A stretch of DNA of 64,000 nt from assembly GCA_039679945.1 (NCBI GenBank), contig JBDKTY010000187.1, positions 38,084-102,083 on the forward strand. The letters run 5' to 3'. The notes under the pieces are model-generated. The model was not told the origin of the DNA. It was given only the letters and a program-made list of their open reading frames with translations, and made no database searches. Positions 8,891 through 17,423 of this stretch are shown piece after piece (position 1 is the stretch's first letter; each line of letters opens with the position of its first letter). Made by a program: the position numbers and the translations under genes. This stretch comes from SbD1 sp039679945 (GTDB lineage Bacteria > Desulfobacterota > Syntrophobacteria > Syntrophobacterales > Syntrophobacteraceae).

Positions 8891-9314
8891 TGGGTTCGGA
8901 AGGGCCCGCCGGCGCCTGGAGAAGCTTCGGCGCATTTGGGTTCTGCTCGATTCTCATGGTGAGCATCCCGCCCATGATGCTGATTTCGTAATTCTTGTCC
9001 GACATCCCGGCCTGGCTGAAAGTATCGCGCAGTTTGCGGAACTGCCTCTTTGCCTTCCGGTAGATATAGTAGAGAGAGCCGGCGAAGAGGAGCAGGATGA
9101 ACAGGAAGACCCAGCCGGGCGTGGAGATCACTTTGCCTATGAACATGATCACGCCGAGGATCCCGAAAACGAGGACCACCTGGAGACCCACGATCATGTA
9201 GAGATAATATATACCCTGGCTTACCGAGGATTCACGCTTCTCGGTGGCGGGTTCCGGCGCGGGTGCGGGTTCGGGCTGGTTATTTCGTCTTTTGAATAGA
9301 CGGCTGAACCACAT
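8832..9314 (-). CDS. Hypothetical two-helix membrane protein
   Basis: 160 residues, family not recognised. A basic, proline-rich N-terminus (FKRRNNQPEPAPAPEPA) is followed by two membrane helices at about residues 39-61 and 67-87. A soluble C-terminal part contains ISIMGGMLTMRIEQ. Both ends are probably cytoplasmic. It starts three bases after the stop of the 269-residue membrane protein gene, so the two form an operon. Its 3' end overlaps the nadB 3' end by 59 bases on the opposite strand. Confidence 0.7.
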   Translation of the reverse strand: MWFSRLFKRRNNQPEPAPAPEPATEKRESSVSQGIYYLYMIVGLQVVLVFGILGVIMFIGKVISTPGWVFLFILLLFAGSLYYIYRKAKRQFRKLRDTFSQAGMSDKNYEISIMGGMLTMRIEQNPNAPKLLQAPAGPSEPIIDAETIEPSADHKQAHLS

Positions 9315-9317
9315 TTT

Positions 9318-10127
9318 TCAGGATTCCCCTCTTTGCAGGACCTGCGCCGCGATTTCTTTCTGCTCCTCTCCACCCCCAGGCAGCATGTGAGGTGGAATAT
9401 CCCGCGCAAGCAACTGCGTATTGATCCGGTATTTTTCAATCTCGAGCTGATTTTCGAGCATCAGCCTCGATAGTCTGTATCGCAGATAGATGACCCAGGT
9501 AAGCAAGCCCGCCACAAAGACGGCCAGTCCCAGGAAAAACCACTGGTACTCCTTCACCGCGGTAAAACACGAATTGGCGACATCACCCAGAAAAGAGGGT
9601 ATCAACCACATGATAAGCATCGCCAAAACAATTACGAAACCAACGTGCAAAACCGAAAAATGGCGCGAAGCGCTGAGAAACGACTGGAATCGCGTCTTGC
9701 CCGGTTCCGGGCCGTTCTGTGTTGTACTCTCCCTCGAACCGCCATTCAGCAGGAGAAGCCATACCTGCACCACGAAAGAAAGCAGCAGTACGAGACCCAT
9801 CGGGAGCCCAATGGCCAGCAGAATCCATGTCCGGAGTGGAAACGGCACCAACTCGGATTCGATATGGGTGCGATAATTGCGAATCGGCCCAAAATTGTTT
9901 TCGAAAACCATTTTCTCATAGGTAGTAAGGGCTGTACCGGAGCTTTCGTATAGTTTCGTACCATTCTGATCGGCTACCACCACGCGGGACTTTAGCCCCG
10001 ATTGGCTCAAGACCGCAACATATATCGCGAGTTCAAGGACCAGTACGAGGATAACGCTTACCGCCAATACGGTTTTGGGGGATTTCCCGCCTTCAAAAAG
10101 TTCGGACAATCGCAAATCGTGCGCCAT
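9318..10127 (-). CDS. Hypothetical four-helix membrane protein
   Basis: 269 residues, family not recognised. Predicted membrane helices lie near residues 20-42, 100-125, 158-180 and 193-215. An extracytoplasmic segment of about 55 residues follows helix 1 (RVVVADQNGTKLYESSG). A charged, probably cytoplasmic C-terminal tail begins RYRLSRLMLENQLEIEKYR. It is first gene of a two-gene unit with the 160-residue membrane protein. The alternating sensor-like loop and helical tail recall signalling proteins, but no catalytic domain is present. Confidence 0.65.
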   Translation of the reverse strand: MAHDLRLSELFEGGKSPKTVLAVSVILVLVLELAIYVAVLSQSGLKSRVVVADQNGTKLYESSGTALTTYEKMVFENNFGPIRNYRTHIESELVPFPLRTWILLAIGLPMGLVLLLSFVVQVWLLLLNGGSRESTTQNGPEPGKTRFQSFLSASRHFSVLHVGFVIVLAMLIMWLIPSFLGDVANSCFTAVKEYQWFFLGLAVFVAGLLTWVIYLRYRLSRLMLENQLEIEKYRINTQLLARDIPPHMLPGGGEEQKEIAAQVLQRGES

Positions 10128-10280
10128 GGATAAGACCGCTTCGATCCAGTGTCATGACAGTTGAGGCCCGCTGAAAAACAATGCGGGGGTGCAAGTAACG
10201 TTCATTCTGGAAGGCTAACATTCCCCATCCGGGAGAGTCAATTGAAATTGCCCCGCGGGCCTCTTGCCCGCCCGGATGCA

Positions 10281-10314
10281 AAAAGCCCCACAGGGTCTTG
10301 ACCCGTGGGGCTTT
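10281..10314 (-). terminator. Intrinsic terminator of the qrc operon
   Basis: AGCCCCAC (10284-10291) pairs with GTGGGGCT (10305-10312), extended by AAA/TTT at the base. Read leftwards the hairpin is followed by TTTTT. It lies 23 bases beyond the qrcD stop. The stem is symmetric, so it may also block rightward transcription. Confidence 0.85.
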
Positions 10315-10336
10315 AGGACAATGTCGGTACCGGCAG

Positions 10337-11581
10337 CTAGGTGCGGTTGAGTTCCTTCTCGCGGGGGAACAGGGGCAGATACCGGTAAGAGAGCGATATC
10401 ACGAGGATGCAATAGGCGAGCATCGCCAGGATTGGCGCCCACTCGTACACCGTCGGAACGTAGATCTGCCAACTGTCGAACGGCATGACCGGCGCGGCGA
10501 TCGCCTGAATGGTCATTACGAACCGGTTGATGGAGACCCCGATGATATCGAGCAGGAATGCGCCGAAGAGCAGGAAATTGCTCCTCCTGCCCGCCGGCGA
10601 GAGCAGGATCAATGCCGGAAGGACTCCGCAAATGCCGATTTCAGCGATCAGAAGCCATATTCCATATGGACCCCAGTAAAAATCGCCGAGCTTGAACCCG
10701 AACCTCGGCGCGAGGCCGAATGCCCAGTAAGCGGTGTCGGCAATCTTGAGAATCATGTAGGCGCCGAGCAGACCGCCTTCGATCTTGCCTATGAGATCAT
10801 ATACGCTGCGATCGACAAGCTTCTTGCCGCTGACTTTTTCCAGACTCCTGCAAATGAGGGCGGTGAAGGCGGGTCCGGAAGCGATCGCTGACAGGATGAA
10901 AAGAAAGAAGGTCCATGGCCAGATGAAAAGTCCTTCGCGGAAAGCAAACGGCCTGGCGAACAGAACGCCGGCGACACCACCGAGCGAGCCTTGATGGAAG
11001 AAGCTGAGGAAGGTGCCGGTGAGGGCGAATATCGCCATGACGTCGTGCATGCTGTGGCCGAGCACTCTCAGAGACTTGACTTCGCTGATTTTGCGATTCT
11101 CGAGGATGAGCGGGATGTATTCGATGACCAGCACAATCGCGTAGCAGGTGATGCAGAAGATAACTTCCGTCAGCATCGAGTGCACGTTGGCATGCCAGTA
11201 GCCGAACCAACCCCGGAGCGGTTGGCCGATTTCAAGCAGGAGGACGGCCAGTGCGCCGGTATAGCAGACGAACCCCACGACAACCGCGAGGTTGATGATC
11301 TTACCGAGTTCCTTCAGAGCAGGGAAGAACCGGGATAGCCCATAGTACAGGAAGCCCGAGAAAAACGCTCCCGCTCCGAGGGCTATGATCGCCAGGTCGG
11401 CGGTGATGTAGGCCCCGAATCCGAAATAGTCATTTAGACCGGTAAGGTTCAAGGCCTTTACGAGCACCATCGCTCCGGCCATCACGCCCCAGCCGATCAC
11501 CCCGACCAGAATCAGTGTCCAGAGCGCGAAAACGGGAAGCGGGCAGCGCTTCAACCCATCTGGAATCAATGCTCTATCCAT
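10337..11581 (-). CDS. qrcD: Menaquinone reductase complex, NrfD-type membrane subunit QrcD
   Basis: 414-residue integral membrane protein of the NrfD/PsrC family with about ten helices. It is the last gene of a leftward four-gene cluster whose order (multihaem cytochrome, molybdopterin-family subunit, ferredoxin-type subunit, NrfD) is that of qrcABCD. In Desulfovibrio, Qrc passes electrons from the periplasmic type I cytochrome c3 pool to menaquinone and couples this to charge separation. QrcD provides the quinone site. The start at 11581 has GAGGGG about 8 bases upstream. The terminator at 10281-10314 follows. Family assignment is firm; the Qrc name rests on the gene order. Confidence 0.88.
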   Translation of the reverse strand: MDRALIPDGLKRCPLPVFALWTLILVGVIGWGVMAGAMVLVKALNLTGLNDYFGFGAYITADLAIIALGAGAFFSGFLYYGLSRFFPALKELGKIINLAVVVGFVCYTGALAVLLLEIGQPLRGWFGYWHANVHSMLTEVIFCITCYAIVLVIEYIPLILENRKISEVKSLRVLGHSMHDVMAIFALTGTFLSFFHQGSLGGVAGVLFARPFAFREGLFIWPWTFFLFILSAIASGPAFTALICRSLEKVSGKKLVDRSVYDLIGKIEGGLLGAYMILKIADTAYWAFGLAPRFGFKLGDFYWGPYGIWLLIAEIGICGVLPALILLSPAGRRSNFLLFGAFLLDIIGVSINRFVMTIQAIAAPVMPFDSWQIYVPTVYEWAPILAMLAYCILVISLSYRYLPLFPREKELNRT

Positions 11582-11637
11582 TCTAGACCCCTCGTAAACA
11601 AGGATAGCAAATTCGACTCGCTCACTACGCCAAATCT

Positions 11638-12393
11638 CTACTTGATGGCATTGTCCGCGAGATTCTTAATCCAGTCGTGCCTGCTGAGATAATAGACCTT
11701 CGGTTTGGTCCCGAGCTTTTCCAGGATCCGGAAGGCGCGAGGATCCTTGGAGAGCTTGCCAACTTCGGAGCTGGCGTCCATCAGGTTTCCGAAGGATATC
11801 GCGCGGGTCGGGCAGGCATCCGCGCAGGCCGGAGTATACGTGACCTTGTTGGGGTCGGCTCCGTCCACATAGGCCTTTGACCTGGCCTTAAGAAGCCTGT
11901 GATGGCAGAAAGTGCACTTTTCGACCACACCCCGCATCCGGGTGCTCACCTCGGGGCTCAGCATCGACTCCATCTGCTTGGGCCAGGTGGGGTCCCACCA
12001 GTTAAAGTCCCTGGCATGGTAGGGGCAGGCCACCATGCAGTACCGGCATCCGATGCAGCGCGGATAAATGTGTGTCACCAGGCCGTTATTTTCGTCGCGC
12101 GTCGTGGCGTTGACCGGGCAGACGAAAGTGCAGGGGGAATGGTGGTCCGAATCGCAATGCATACATGGACGAGGCAGATAGGAAAACCGGTAGTCCGGAT
12201 AATCCTTGCCGTTGTTCATCGGATATATCTCCATCCATGTAATGGAGCGCAGCTTCATGGACTCATCCGGCCTGAACGAGATATTGTTTTCCGCCTGGCA
12301 CGCCACACTGCAAGCGCCGCAGCCGGTGCACTTGTCCAGATCGATCACCATTCCGTAACGAACACCGCTTTGCGCATGTCCTTTTTCGCTCAC
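11638..12393 (-). CDS. qrcC: Menaquinone reductase complex, 4Fe-4S subunit QrcC
   Basis: 251-residue periplasmic-facing electron-transfer subunit of the DmsB/PsrB/NrfC type. Cysteine clusters are visible as CTGCGACSVAC, CMHCDSDHHSPCTFVCP, CIGCRYCMVACP, and the pair CTFCHHR and CADACPTRAI: binding sites for up to four iron-sulfur clusters. No signal peptide, as usual for subunits co-exported with a Tat partner. The start is GTG at 12393, set by an AAGGGGG ribosome-binding site and lying 11 bases after the qrcB stop. It links QrcB to the membrane subunit QrcD. Confidence 0.9.
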   Translation of the reverse strand: MSEKGHAQSGVRYGMVIDLDKCTGCGACSVACQAENNISFRPDESMKLRSITWMEIYPMNNGKDYPDYRFSYLPRPCMHCDSDHHSPCTFVCPVNATTRDENNGLVTHIYPRCIGCRYCMVACPYHARDFNWWDPTWPKQMESMLSPEVSTRMRGVVEKCTFCHHRLLKARSKAYVDGADPNKVTYTPACADACPTRAISFGNLMDASSEVGKLSKDPRAFRILEKLGTKPKVYYLSRHDWIKNLADNAIK

Positions 12394-12404
12394 AGATTAC
12401 CCCC

Positions 12405-14801
12405 TTACGCGCGACGCAGTTGAGCGCGGGTAGCCCAGACTGTCCCGTTTCCGCTAATGGGATCGAGTTGGACTTCCATCAGACTGTTCGCATTCACTCC
12501 CTTATTCTGGATATACTCGTCATAGGCCTTGTGGCCAAGCCCTCTGGGTATGTAGACAACACCGGGACGCGCCGCGGGGCTGATGTTGATCCGCACAGCC
12601 GTCTCGGCCTGGCTGGTTTTCAGCGTGACCAGGTCCCCCCGGGCAAAACCAAGGGTTTTCGCCGTCTCGGGGTTGATATCCACAAAGACATCCTGCCCGT
12701 TCAGCATGTAGTCCGGAACCAGCTTATTCATAAACGGCGGGTTGGCCAGGTATCCACTGGCGATAAACGGGGTTGCGTAGCTCACCAGCAGAAGCGGCAG
12801 CTCGGCTTCTTTCCCCGAGGGCATCAGCGGTCTGAAATGCGGCAGAAACATCTGGTCTTCCGCCGGGGCGGCGCCTTTTCCCTGGACGGCCTGGACGGCC
12901 AGTTCGAACTTGCCCGAAGCCGTCTTGGTGAAAGAAGCCCCCGCTGGTGCATCATACCAGCAGGCGCCTGCCTTGAGTTTCTTCCACAAATCGGCTCCAT
13001 CGGTAAAGTTTGGCTTGGGGGACTCACCAGCCTTGAGAGTGGCCAGAACGACCCCGCTCTTGTCGGCGACCGCGCCCTTCTGGGCCTTGGCCAGTCCATC
13101 AACCCGAAATTTCAGATATTCCTCATAGGTCTTCCAGGGCAGTGATGCGGCAACGCTGCCAGCCATGTCCCTGGCCAGGGCGAGTACTACTTCGCCCGTG
13201 TGTTTCGTTTTCAGGAGGGGCTTGAGAATGGGGGCCCCAAGGGCATAATAGCCGTAGGGTGCACCTGGTATCCCCTTCGCATCGTCATATCTCTCAAGCG
13301 AGGTGTGATTGGGAAGGATCAGGTCCGCCTGGGCGGCCGTCTCATCCATGAAGGAGGAAAAACAGACCAGTGTGCCGACTTTGTCGAGCGCGGACTGCAC
13401 GAGTTTAGTCTCGGGTAGACTGTGGGCCGGATTGGCCTCGTGAACCATCAGCACCTGAATCGGATATTGCGGTCCGGAAACAAGCGCATCGAAAAACCCA
13501 TATAGCCCGTTTTGCGGACAGGGGCACTTTGACTTGGTGAGATCGAGGCGTTTCTGCTCAACTGCCCTTTCCGCAAAAATGTCTTTCTGGCCGGGAGGAA
13601 GATCCGCAAGGGGAAGATCGGGGGCAATCGAGAGCAAACCGTCGGCCTTGAGGTTCCCCTTGAGTGCATTCAATGCGACAAACGCGAGATCATGGTACGT
13701 ATTATTGGGATTGTCCGGCTGACCGATTCCCCAAACCGCGACGGCTTTTGCCTGCGATGCGAATTCCTTTGCCAGGTCACGTATTTTTGCTGCATCGAGG
13801 CCAGTCTTCTTGGCGGTCTCGTCGGGCGCGAAAGCATTCGAGGTGATAAAACTCTTGAATCCCTGGCGCTTCTTGCCCGCGGCATCCGTCCAGTCATCAA
13901 AACCGAATACGTTGGCGTTCACGAACTCGGAATCAAAAGCGCCGCCAGTTACCATGAGATGGGCAATACCCAGGGCGAGGGCGGCCTCGGTTCCGGGATT
14001 TACCGGAACCCACTGGCCGGCTTTGGATGCGGTGATCGAACAGCGAGATTCAACCTGCACGATCCTGGCCTGTCCCGGAGTCTTATTAAGCCGGCGCAGC
14101 GCCGCGAAGGCGCGATTCGGAGCGGTGCCGCCATCGAGCAGATTGGCCCCGAAGCTCAGGATGTAGGCGGCATTTTCCAGGTCAAATGCAAACGGCCCGG
14201 AACTGCCCGTGGTCAGAAAAGCGGCCGTCTTCATCCCGTCGGTCTGGGACGGCATTTTGAAAAGATTCGGGGACCCGTACGCGGCAAAGAATTGGACCAG
14301 CAGGTCGTCCATGCTGCTCTGCCTCGCGGCGGTTATGCAGGCCACGGTGTGCGCCTTGCCGTCACTCCGTATCGTCGAAAGCTTTTTCCCGAGTTCGGAC
14401 TGAGCTTCCTCCCAGGAGATGGGCTGCAAGCCGGAAGGGTCGCCGCGCCTCTTTGTCTGTTTTAGGGGCTGTGTGATACGATAGGGCGCGTAGAGAAACT
14501 GGAGTCCCGCGGCTCCAAGAGGGCAGATTCCACCCTCGTTCACCGGGTTCGCCGGGTTTCCTTCCAGCAAAATCGCGCGGTTTCCGTTTACGAGGCGGGC
14601 CTGTAGGCCGCATCCTCCTTCGCAGAACGTGCAGATGGCAGGCGCCTTCGTTACCTCTCCCCGTTCCGGGGAAGGCCGCCATGACCAGTTCTGCGACCAG
14701 ATGGCCGAATCATCGGCCAATTTCCATGGCAATGGCGTGAGCAGCGTGCCACCGACCGCTCCAGCAGCAATTTGTAAGAAAGCTCTCCGACCAAATTTCA
14801 T
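12405..14801 (-). CDS. qrcB: Menaquinone reductase complex, molybdopterin-oxidoreductase-family subunit QrcB
   Basis: 798-residue member of the DMSO-reductase/molybdopterin oxidoreductase family. A twin-arginine signal starts the protein (GRRAFLQIAAGAVGG), so it is exported folded by Tat. An N-terminal iron-sulfur motif follows (CTFCEGGCGLQ, then GGICPLG). The C-terminal dinucleotide-binding domain is present (INPETAKTLGFARGD). In characterised Qrc complexes this subunit has lost the molybdenum cofactor and serves as an electron conduit; that is inferred here, not seen. The ATG at 14801 is preferred over 14825 because GAGAGGGTGG lies just before it. Confidence 0.9.
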   Translation of the reverse strand: MKFGRRAFLQIAAGAVGGTLLTPLPWKLADDSAIWSQNWSWRPSPERGEVTKAPAICTFCEGGCGLQARLVNGNRAILLEGNPANPVNEGGICPLGAAGLQFLYAPYRITQPLKQTKRRGDPSGLQPISWEEAQSELGKKLSTIRSDGKAHTVACITAARQSSMDDLLVQFFAAYGSPNLFKMPSQTDGMKTAAFLTTGSSGPFAFDLENAAYILSFGANLLDGGTAPNRAFAALRRLNKTPGQARIVQVESRCSITASKAGQWVPVNPGTEAALALGIAHLMVTGGAFDSEFVNANVFGFDDWTDAAGKKRQGFKSFITSNAFAPDETAKKTGLDAAKIRDLAKEFASQAKAVAVWGIGQPDNPNNTYHDLAFVALNALKGNLKADGLLSIAPDLPLADLPPGQKDIFAERAVEQKRLDLTKSKCPCPQNGLYGFFDALVSGPQYPIQVLMVHEANPAHSLPETKLVQSALDKVGTLVCFSSFMDETAAQADLILPNHTSLERYDDAKGIPGAPYGYYALGAPILKPLLKTKHTGEVVLALARDMAGSVAASLPWKTYEEYLKFRVDGLAKAQKGAVADKSGVVLATLKAGESPKPNFTDGADLWKKLKAGACWYDAPAGASFTKTASGKFELAVQAVQGKGAAPAEDQMFLPHFRPLMPSGKEAELPLLLVSYATPFIASGYLANPPFMNKLVPDYMLNGQDVFVDINPETAKTLGFARGDLVTLKTSQAETAVRINISPAARPGVVYIPRGLGHKAYDEYIQNKGVNANSLMEVQLDPISGNGTVWATRAQLRRA

Positions 14802-14873
14802 TCCGTCCACCCTCTCATGAGACACATATTATGATTAAGCTCTAAAGCTTCCCATGCCTTTGGAACCGCGGCA

Positions 14874-15428
14874 CTACTTGTGGCAAATCTCACAATTGTT
14901 CGAGGCGCCCTTTTGGGCATGGCATTCCTCGCATTCGGTCATCTTCATGGTGGATATGCTGTACCCGGTAATACGGTTCTCCCGGACAAGCGGAACCTTT
15001 TCTTCCTTGGACACATCCCTGTGGCAACTCACGCACTTGAGCCCCTGGCCCTTGTGGGGTGCATGCGAAAAGAAAACATTGTCGGGTTGCCATGAATACG
15101 ACTTCCAGGGAACTTCGATCTTCTTGGCGATGTAATGCTCAACCAGGGTCTTCTCGGACTCGGTGTTGCCCTGGGCCGTCTCATGGCATTCCACGCACTT
15201 GTCGAGAGTTGGAATCCCCGTGTAGGTGCCGTCGGGACGAAATGAATGGCAGGATTCGCAGTCATTGTCCTGGTGGGCGACATGGCTGAAGTTGATGGGC
15301 TGGGCTTTCTGAGAATAGAGCAGATTGGGGAAGACTACCCACCCCAGGACCAGGGCGCCAATGAAGCCCAGCAAAAAGAAAACCATCCCCAGAGCCTTTC
15401 CGGAACCGCTTTTTTTCTCTTCATTCAT
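14874..15428 (-). CDS. qrcA: Menaquinone reductase complex, multihaem cytochrome c subunit QrcA
   Basis: 184-residue membrane-anchored cytochrome with one uncleaved N-terminal helix (about residues 12-34) and five haem-attachment motifs: CESCH 57-61, CVECH 78-82, CVSCH 132-136, CEECH 166-170 and CEICH 179-183. It is first gene of the operon and would receive electrons from soluble periplasmic cytochrome c3. From memory, the Desulfovibrio protein is described as hexahaem; only five CxxCH motifs are visible here. A GAGG ribosome-binding site precedes the ATG at 15428. Confidence 0.9.
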   Translation of the reverse strand: MNEEKKSGSGKALGMVFFLLGFIGALVLGWVVFPNLLYSQKAQPINFSHVAHQDNDCESCHSFRPDGTYTGIPTLDKCVECHETAQGNTESEKTLVEHYIAKKIEVPWKSYSWQPDNVFFSHAPHKGQGLKCVSCHRDVSKEEKVPLVRENRITGYSISTMKMTECEECHAQKGASNNCEICHK

Positions 15429-15806
15429 AGGACAGCCTCGGTAATCCCCTCAAGATTGGAATAGTTGGGACTTAAAGAAGTCATGCTCGTTATGCAAAAT
15501 TGAGCATTCCCTCAAGTGACGAAAAGAACAAGGTGAAGCGTGCATCTAAAAGTAATTTTTCACAAAATGTGCGACCACTTAATCGTTTCTCCAAACTCTT
15601 GTCAAGTGAAAAAAAGAAGCAAATATGGCGAATGATTACTGAATTGCGTGCACTTCCGCATACTCACAAATAAGAAATTATTCACATAATAAGCCTGGTT
15701 GTGCGACAAAAAGATTACGGTATTGATTCCATTCGCCCTTTGAGGATAAAAGTAGCACCGGAGATTAGCCCAGACACATACACCTCCATCCCGACGAGGA
15801 TACCTG
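15429..15806. other. Divergent AT-rich intergenic region, qrcA / EEP gene
   Basis: This 378-base gap is clearly richer in A and T than the flanking genes. It holds the outward promoters for the qrc operon (leftward) and the EEP-nitrilase-moeA operon (rightward). Apart from a candidate -35/-10 pair for qrc, no RNA gene, repeat or coding frame was recognised. Confidence 0.6.
15577..15605 (-). promoter_or_regulatory. Candidate sigma-70-type promoter for qrcABCD
   Basis: On the minus strand a perfect TTGACA (15605-15600) is followed after 16-17 bases by a weak -10-like ATTAAG/TTAAGT (about 15583-15577). It lies roughly 150 bases upstream of the qrcA start. The -35 is good and the -10 poor, so this is a candidate only. 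Confidence 0.35.
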
Positions 15807-16580
15807 ATGCTGACATTCATGACTTTGAATCTCCGTTTCGATAACGACCAGGACGGTGACAATGCCTGGCATTTCCGCAAGGAAATCGTACTGGACCTCG
15901 TACGAAATCACAGTCCCACCATACTCGGCACCCAGGAGGGCACCACGGGGCAACTCAGCTATCTGGCGGACAGCCTGGAAGACTACGAGTTGCTGGCTCC
16001 CGGCAGATTCTGGGAAAAAGACTGCCAATACTGTTCGCTCTATTTCCGGCGCGACGAGGTGCGTCCGGTTTCAGGCGGCGAGTTCTGGCTTTCCTTGACG
16101 CCTCACGTCCACAGGAGCGGCGGATGGGATAGCGCCTACCCGCGCATGATAAGCTACGGGGTCTTTCAAGAACTGAAAAACGACAGGATTTTCTTGGCCG
16201 GAGTGACACACCTCGACCATATGGGAAGCGAGGCAAGGATTCGGCAGGCTGAAATTATACGGGAATTTGTCATCCGTCAAGGCAGTCCCGTTGTTCTCAT
16301 GGGAGATTTCAACGATCGCCCGGGTTCGGCTGCTCATAAAGTGCTTACTTCACCTGACTCTGGAATGCTCGACACCTGGGAAGCTTTGCGAAAGCCGGAG
16401 AATGAGAGTAGTATGACGTACCATAGATTCACGGGCACTCCACAGGTGTTCAGGATGGACTGGATACTGGCGAGTCCCCATTTTAAGGTTTTCGATGCGC
16501 GGGTGATACACGATCATGCTCCAGGCGCGAGGTATCCCTCGGACCATTTCCCATACCTGACCCGGCTGGACTGGGCGTAG
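15807..16580 (+). CDS. Endonuclease/exonuclease/phosphatase (EEP) family hydrolase
   Basis: 257-residue metal-dependent phosphohydrolase fold. Conserved residues are Asn8 in TLNLR, Glu44 in GTQEG, His135 in VTHLD, Asp167 and Asn169 in GDFND, and Asp246-His247 in the C-terminal SDH motif. No signal peptide, so cytoplasmic. The subgroup resembles small EEP proteins that act on phospholipid head groups or nucleotides; the substrate is unknown. A GAGG ribosome-binding site precedes the ATG at 15807. It is first gene of an operon with the nitrilase-family, MoeA-fusion and radical SAM genes (gaps of 24, 3 and -35 bases). Confidence 0.87.
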   Translation: MLTFMTLNLRFDNDQDGDNAWHFRKEIVLDLVRNHSPTILGTQEGTTGQLSYLADSLEDYELLAPGRFWEKDCQYCSLYFRRDEVRPVSGGEFWLSLTPHVHRSGGWDSAYPRMISYGVFQELKNDRIFLAGVTHLDHMGSEARIRQAEIIREFVIRQGSPVVLMGDFNDRPGSAAHKVLTSPDSGMLDTWEALRKPENESSMTYHRFTGTPQVFRMDWILASPHFKVFDARVIHDHAPGARYPSDHFPYLTRLDWA

Positions 16581-16604
16581 ACTCACGGAACGACAGGAAA
16601 CGTA

Positions 16605-17420
16605 ATGAAGGACACGATACGTATAGCCATAATCCAACCGAAACCATACCCGTCATTCGACGATCCCAGAAACATCGGACATGCCCTGCAGTTAATGGAG
16701 AAATGCCGGAGCGAGCAGCTCGATGTGATCGTATTCCCTGAATACTTCCCAACGATTGGAGACAGGGAAATCGGCGCCGCCGCCCGCAACTTCAACAGCT
16801 ATGTGATAGCGGGAATGATCGAATCGGAAGGGGGCAAGCAGTACAATACCGCGACCCTTTTCAGCCGCGCCGGGCGCATTGTGGGCCGGCAGCGCAAGTT
16901 CAATGTGGGTGTGCTTGAACGTGACAACCTCGGCATATCCCCCGGGGACGGCGTTTTTCGCGCCTTCACCACCGACTTCGGAAAGATCGGCATGCCGGTG
17001 TGCATCGACCTGTGGGGGCAGCCGGAATCGGCGCGACAGCTTTGCGATCAGGGCGTGGACATCATCTTCAACATCGCCATATTCCCCATACTTCGCGGCC
17101 ACTGGAAAACAGGCGCGATGGTCCGGGCCTTCGACAACTTCACCCCCATAGTCGGGGTCAACACAGCCGACTATAATGCGCTTTTCGGTGAAAAGCGGCT
17201 CCATCAGCATGGGGGTGGAAGCTTCATAATACAGCCGCCGAAGATGCTCGACAGGAGCGATTTCCAGCGATGGGTAAGGGGACTGGACGATGTCTCGAGT
17301 TGGGTCCAGTTTGAGCTCGATGAGCTTGAGCAGGTATATATCGGGGAGGTAAATCTTTCCACGACCCGGCGTCTGCGAGGAGAGTATTTCAACCGGTTCG
17401 GATTTAAAAGGCGGTCGTAA
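16605..17420 (+). CDS. Carbon-nitrogen hydrolase (nitrilase superfamily)
   Basis: 271-residue amidase-type enzyme with the triad Glu46 (VFPEYF), Lys98 (RQRKFN) and Cys133 (PVCIDLWG). The superfamily hydrolyses amides, nitriles or carbamoyl groups in the cytoplasm. The Trp two residues after the Cys-Ile-Asp stretch and the absence of a fused domain do not allow a precise branch to be named. AGGAAACG precedes the start. It sits between the EEP hydrolase and the MoeA fusion, which suggests a shared small-molecule pathway that I cannot identify. Confidence 0.87.
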   Translation: MKDTIRIAIIQPKPYPSFDDPRNIGHALQLMEKCRSEQLDVIVFPEYFPTIGDREIGAAARNFNSYVIAGMIESEGGKQYNTATLFSRAGRIVGRQRKFNVGVLERDNLGISPGDGVFRAFTTDFGKIGMPVCIDLWGQPESARQLCDQGVDIIFNIAIFPILRGHWKTGAMVRAFDNFTPIVGVNTADYNALFGEKRLHQHGGGSFIIQPPKMLDRSDFQRWVRGLDDVSSWVQFELDELEQVYIGEVNLSTTRRLRGEYFNRFGFKRRS

Positions 17421-17423
17421 ACC

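Noticed and set aside
12405..14801. Active formate dehydrogenase or polysulfide reductase
   Set aside because: The gene order with a multihaem cytochrome and NrfD protein is that of Qrc, where this subunit is a non-catalytic electron conduit. Residue-level proof was not possible by eye.
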